DNA from: Actinomycetes bacterium
GTDB lineage: Bacteria > Actinomycetota > Actinomycetes > Propionibacteriales > Propionibacteriaceae
DNA length: 21,770 nucleotides
Reading direction: 5' to 3'
Assembly: GCA_023393755.1 (NCBI GenBank)
Contig: JAEXCA010000152.1
Span: 1 to 21,770, forward strand
In this document: positions 20,453-21,770 of the stretch, piece after piece
Layout of the letters: each line of letters opens with the position of its first letter
How positions within the stretch are numbered: the first letter of the stretch is position 1
Program-made: the position numbers and the translations under genes
The notes under the pieces: model-generated
What the model saw: the letters and a program-made list of their open reading frames with translations, nothing else
Databases searched by the model: none
Told to the model about the DNA's origin: nothing

Positions 20453-21751
20453 ATGAGAGCACCCCTATTCGCCGGGCTGGCGGCAGCCGCCGCGCTCGCG
20501 ATCAGCGGATGCGTGGCCAACACCCCGACGCCCGATCCCGCGCCCGGTTCGTCCGGCGCGCCGAGCGAGAGCGCCCCGGCGAACACCGGCGTGCTGACCG
20601 TGTCGTCCACCGACACCGAGTGCACCATCTCGGCCAACACCGCTGCCAGCGGCAATGCCACCTTCCAGATCACCAATGACGGCGGCAAGATCACCGAGTT
20701 CTACCTGCTCGGCTCGGACGGCCTGCGGATCGTCGCCGAGAAGGAGAACATCGCGCCCGGAGCGTCCGCTGAACTGTCGGTGTCGCTGCAGCCGGGCGAC
20801 TACTTCACCGCCTGCAAGCCCGGGATGCGGGGCGCGAACGTCGGCGAGGCCGCGTTCACCGTGACCGGTGACCCGATCGAGCTCTCCGGCGAGGATCAGG
20901 AACTGTTCGACCAGGCGGTGGCCGACTACGTCAACTTCGTCAAGAACGAGGTGGCCGAACTGCAGCCCAAGGTCGACGAGCTGGTCAAGGCCTACGTCGA
21001 CGGGGATGACGAGACCGCCAAGAAGCTGTTCGCCACCACCCGCGTCCACTACGAGCGGATCGAGCCGCTCGCCGAGGCGCTGGGCGTGCTCGACCCGCGG
21101 ATCGACTACCGCGAGATCGACTACCTCGCTGAGGCGGACCAGCTGAAGGGCGACGACCCGACCTTCACCGAATGGCTCGGTTTCCACCGGATGGAGAAGG
21201 ACCTCTGGGTGCCGGCCAAGGACGCCGTCCAGCCCGACGGTGCCAACGCCTGGGAGGGCTGGGAGCCCTCCACCCCCGAGCAGCGCAAGGTGATCGGCGA
21301 CACCCTGGTGGCCGACATCGCCAAGCTGTACGACGCCGTCCACGCCGCTGACTTCATCGCCACCCAGGGCGTTGACATCGCCACCGTTTCCAATGGCGCC
21401 TCCGGGCTGCTGGAGGAGATCGCGGTCGGCAAGGTGACCGGCGAGGAGGACTGGTGGTCGCACACCGACCTCTACGACTTCCAGGCCAATCTCGAAGGCT
21501 CGCGGATCGCGTTCGACCTGGTGGCGCCGATCGCCGAACGCAAGGGGTCGGACGGGCAGGCGCTGGTCGCTGAGATCCGCGCCGAATTCGACAAGCTGGC
21601 CGCTCTCCTGGCCCGGCACGGCAGCCTGGAGGCCGGTTTCGTGAGCTACGACAAGGTCGACCGCAAGCAGCAGAAGCAGTTGGTCGACCAGATCGACGCC
21701 ACCCGCACCCCGCTGTCGAAGCTGACCAACGCCGTCCTGGGTATCAGCTGA
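20453..21751 (+). CDS. efeO: Iron-uptake lipoprotein EfeO (cupredoxin plus M75 domain)
   Basis: Exported partner of EfeU, 432 aa. The signal peptide ends in a lipobox (LAISGC) with Cys20 as the lipidation site, so the protein should be anchored outside the cell membrane. A Pro/Ser/Ala linker (about 22-45) follows. A cupredoxin domain (about 46-137) contains Cys57 and the C-x3-M element Cys121-Met125 (YFTACKPGM), expected metal ligands. The imelysin/M75 domain (about 145-430) includes RVHYERIEPLAEALG (197-211) and the HxxE motif His245-Glu248 in WLGFHRMEKDLW, then EDWWSHTDLYDFQANLEGS. GAGAGGAAA precedes ATG 20453. Its TGA overlaps the next ATG by 1 nt. Confidence 0.95.
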   Translation: MRAPLFAGLAAAAALAISGCVANTPTPDPAPGSSGAPSESAPANTGVLTVSSTDTECTISANTAASGNATFQITNDGGKITEFYLLGSDGLRIVAEKENIAPGASAELSVSLQPGDYFTACKPGMRGANVGEAAFTVTGDPIELSGEDQELFDQAVADYVNFVKNEVAELQPKVDELVKAYVDGDDETAKKLFATTRVHYERIEPLAEALGVLDPRIDYREIDYLAEADQLKGDDPTFTEWLGFHRMEKDLWVPAKDAVQPDGANAWEGWEPSTPEQRKVIGDTLVADIAKLYDAVHAADFIATQGVDIATVSNGASGLLEEIAVGKVTGEEDWWSHTDLYDFQANLEGSRIAFDLVAPIAERKGSDGQALVAEIRAEFDKLAALLARHGSLEAGFVSYDKVDRKQQKQLVDQIDATRTPLSKLTNAVLGIS

Positions 21752-21770
21752 TGACCGATCCGCTCACGCC
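21751..21770 (+). CDS. efeB: Start of the next gene, probably efeB (DyP-type peroxidase), cut by the window end
   Basis: An ATG at 21751 overlaps the efeO stop (TGATG) and opens a frame MTDPLT before the window ends. Only six full codons are visible. EfeB, a Tat-exported heme peroxidase, usually follows efeO, so the identity is inferred from position alone. Confidence 0.5.

Overview
High-GC (about 65-70%) DNA from an actinobacterium. A facultatively anaerobic, cobalamin-using member of the Propionibacteriaceae fits best. The reasons are dense gene packing, an aerobic class Ib ribonucleotide reductase (RNR) beside an oxygen-sensitive class III RNR, two cobalamin riboswitches, tetrapyrrole/corrinoid genes, a DtxR/IdeR-type iron box and actinobacterial protein variants (HemB with DTCLDEFTDHGHCG, EfeUO). 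The genus is not determined.

Layout. (1) 1-2656 (+): hemD, hemB and cobA make uroporphyrinogen III and divert it to precorrin-2; 21-bp GGAACCGTCCCC repeats lie upstream. (2) 2657-3243: an FCD-domain (GntR/FadR-type) regulator remnant in frame behind the cobA stop, then a 21-bp-periodic array of the same repeat. (3) 5640-3244 (-): a cobalamin riboswitch, a 202-aa orphan resembling only the N-terminal domain of GTP-dependent PEP carboxykinase, and an AspT/YidE-family transporter with two TrkA-C domains. This riboswitch operon is the least explained part of the window. (4) 6018-10217: a flavin monooxygenase-like protein divergent from a disulfide-oxidoreductase-family protein that lacks the usual catalytic His, then an HxlR regulator divergent from a QorB-like quinone reductase with a clear double-palindrome operator. 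(5) 14297-10236 (-): nrdH, nrdI, nrdE, nrdF, with a 20-bp RNA stem between nrdE and nrdF. (6) 14298-14889: shared control region with NrdR-like boxes, a duplicated 19-nt palindromic motif, a second cobalamin riboswitch and a hairpin over the nrdD ribosome binding site. (7) 14890-18017 (+): nrdD and nrdG, separated by 350 bp of hairpins and repeats, one of which recurs after nrdG. (8) 18215-19021 (+): methylthioadenosine phosphorylase. (9) 19336-21770 (+): efeU, efeO and the first codons of a third gene (probably efeB) behind a DtxR/IdeR box.

How it fits together. Corrinoid supply (hemD-hemB-cobA) and corrinoid sensing (two riboswitches) are close neighbours. Class Ib RNR should serve aerobic growth and class III anaerobic growth. 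The riboswitch on nrdD suggests class III is turned down when cobalamin is plentiful, which predicts a B12-dependent class II RNR elsewhere in the genome. The ligand or pathway served by the PEPCK-like orphan and its transporter is unknown. No tRNA, rRNA, CRISPR array, transposase or phage gene was seen.
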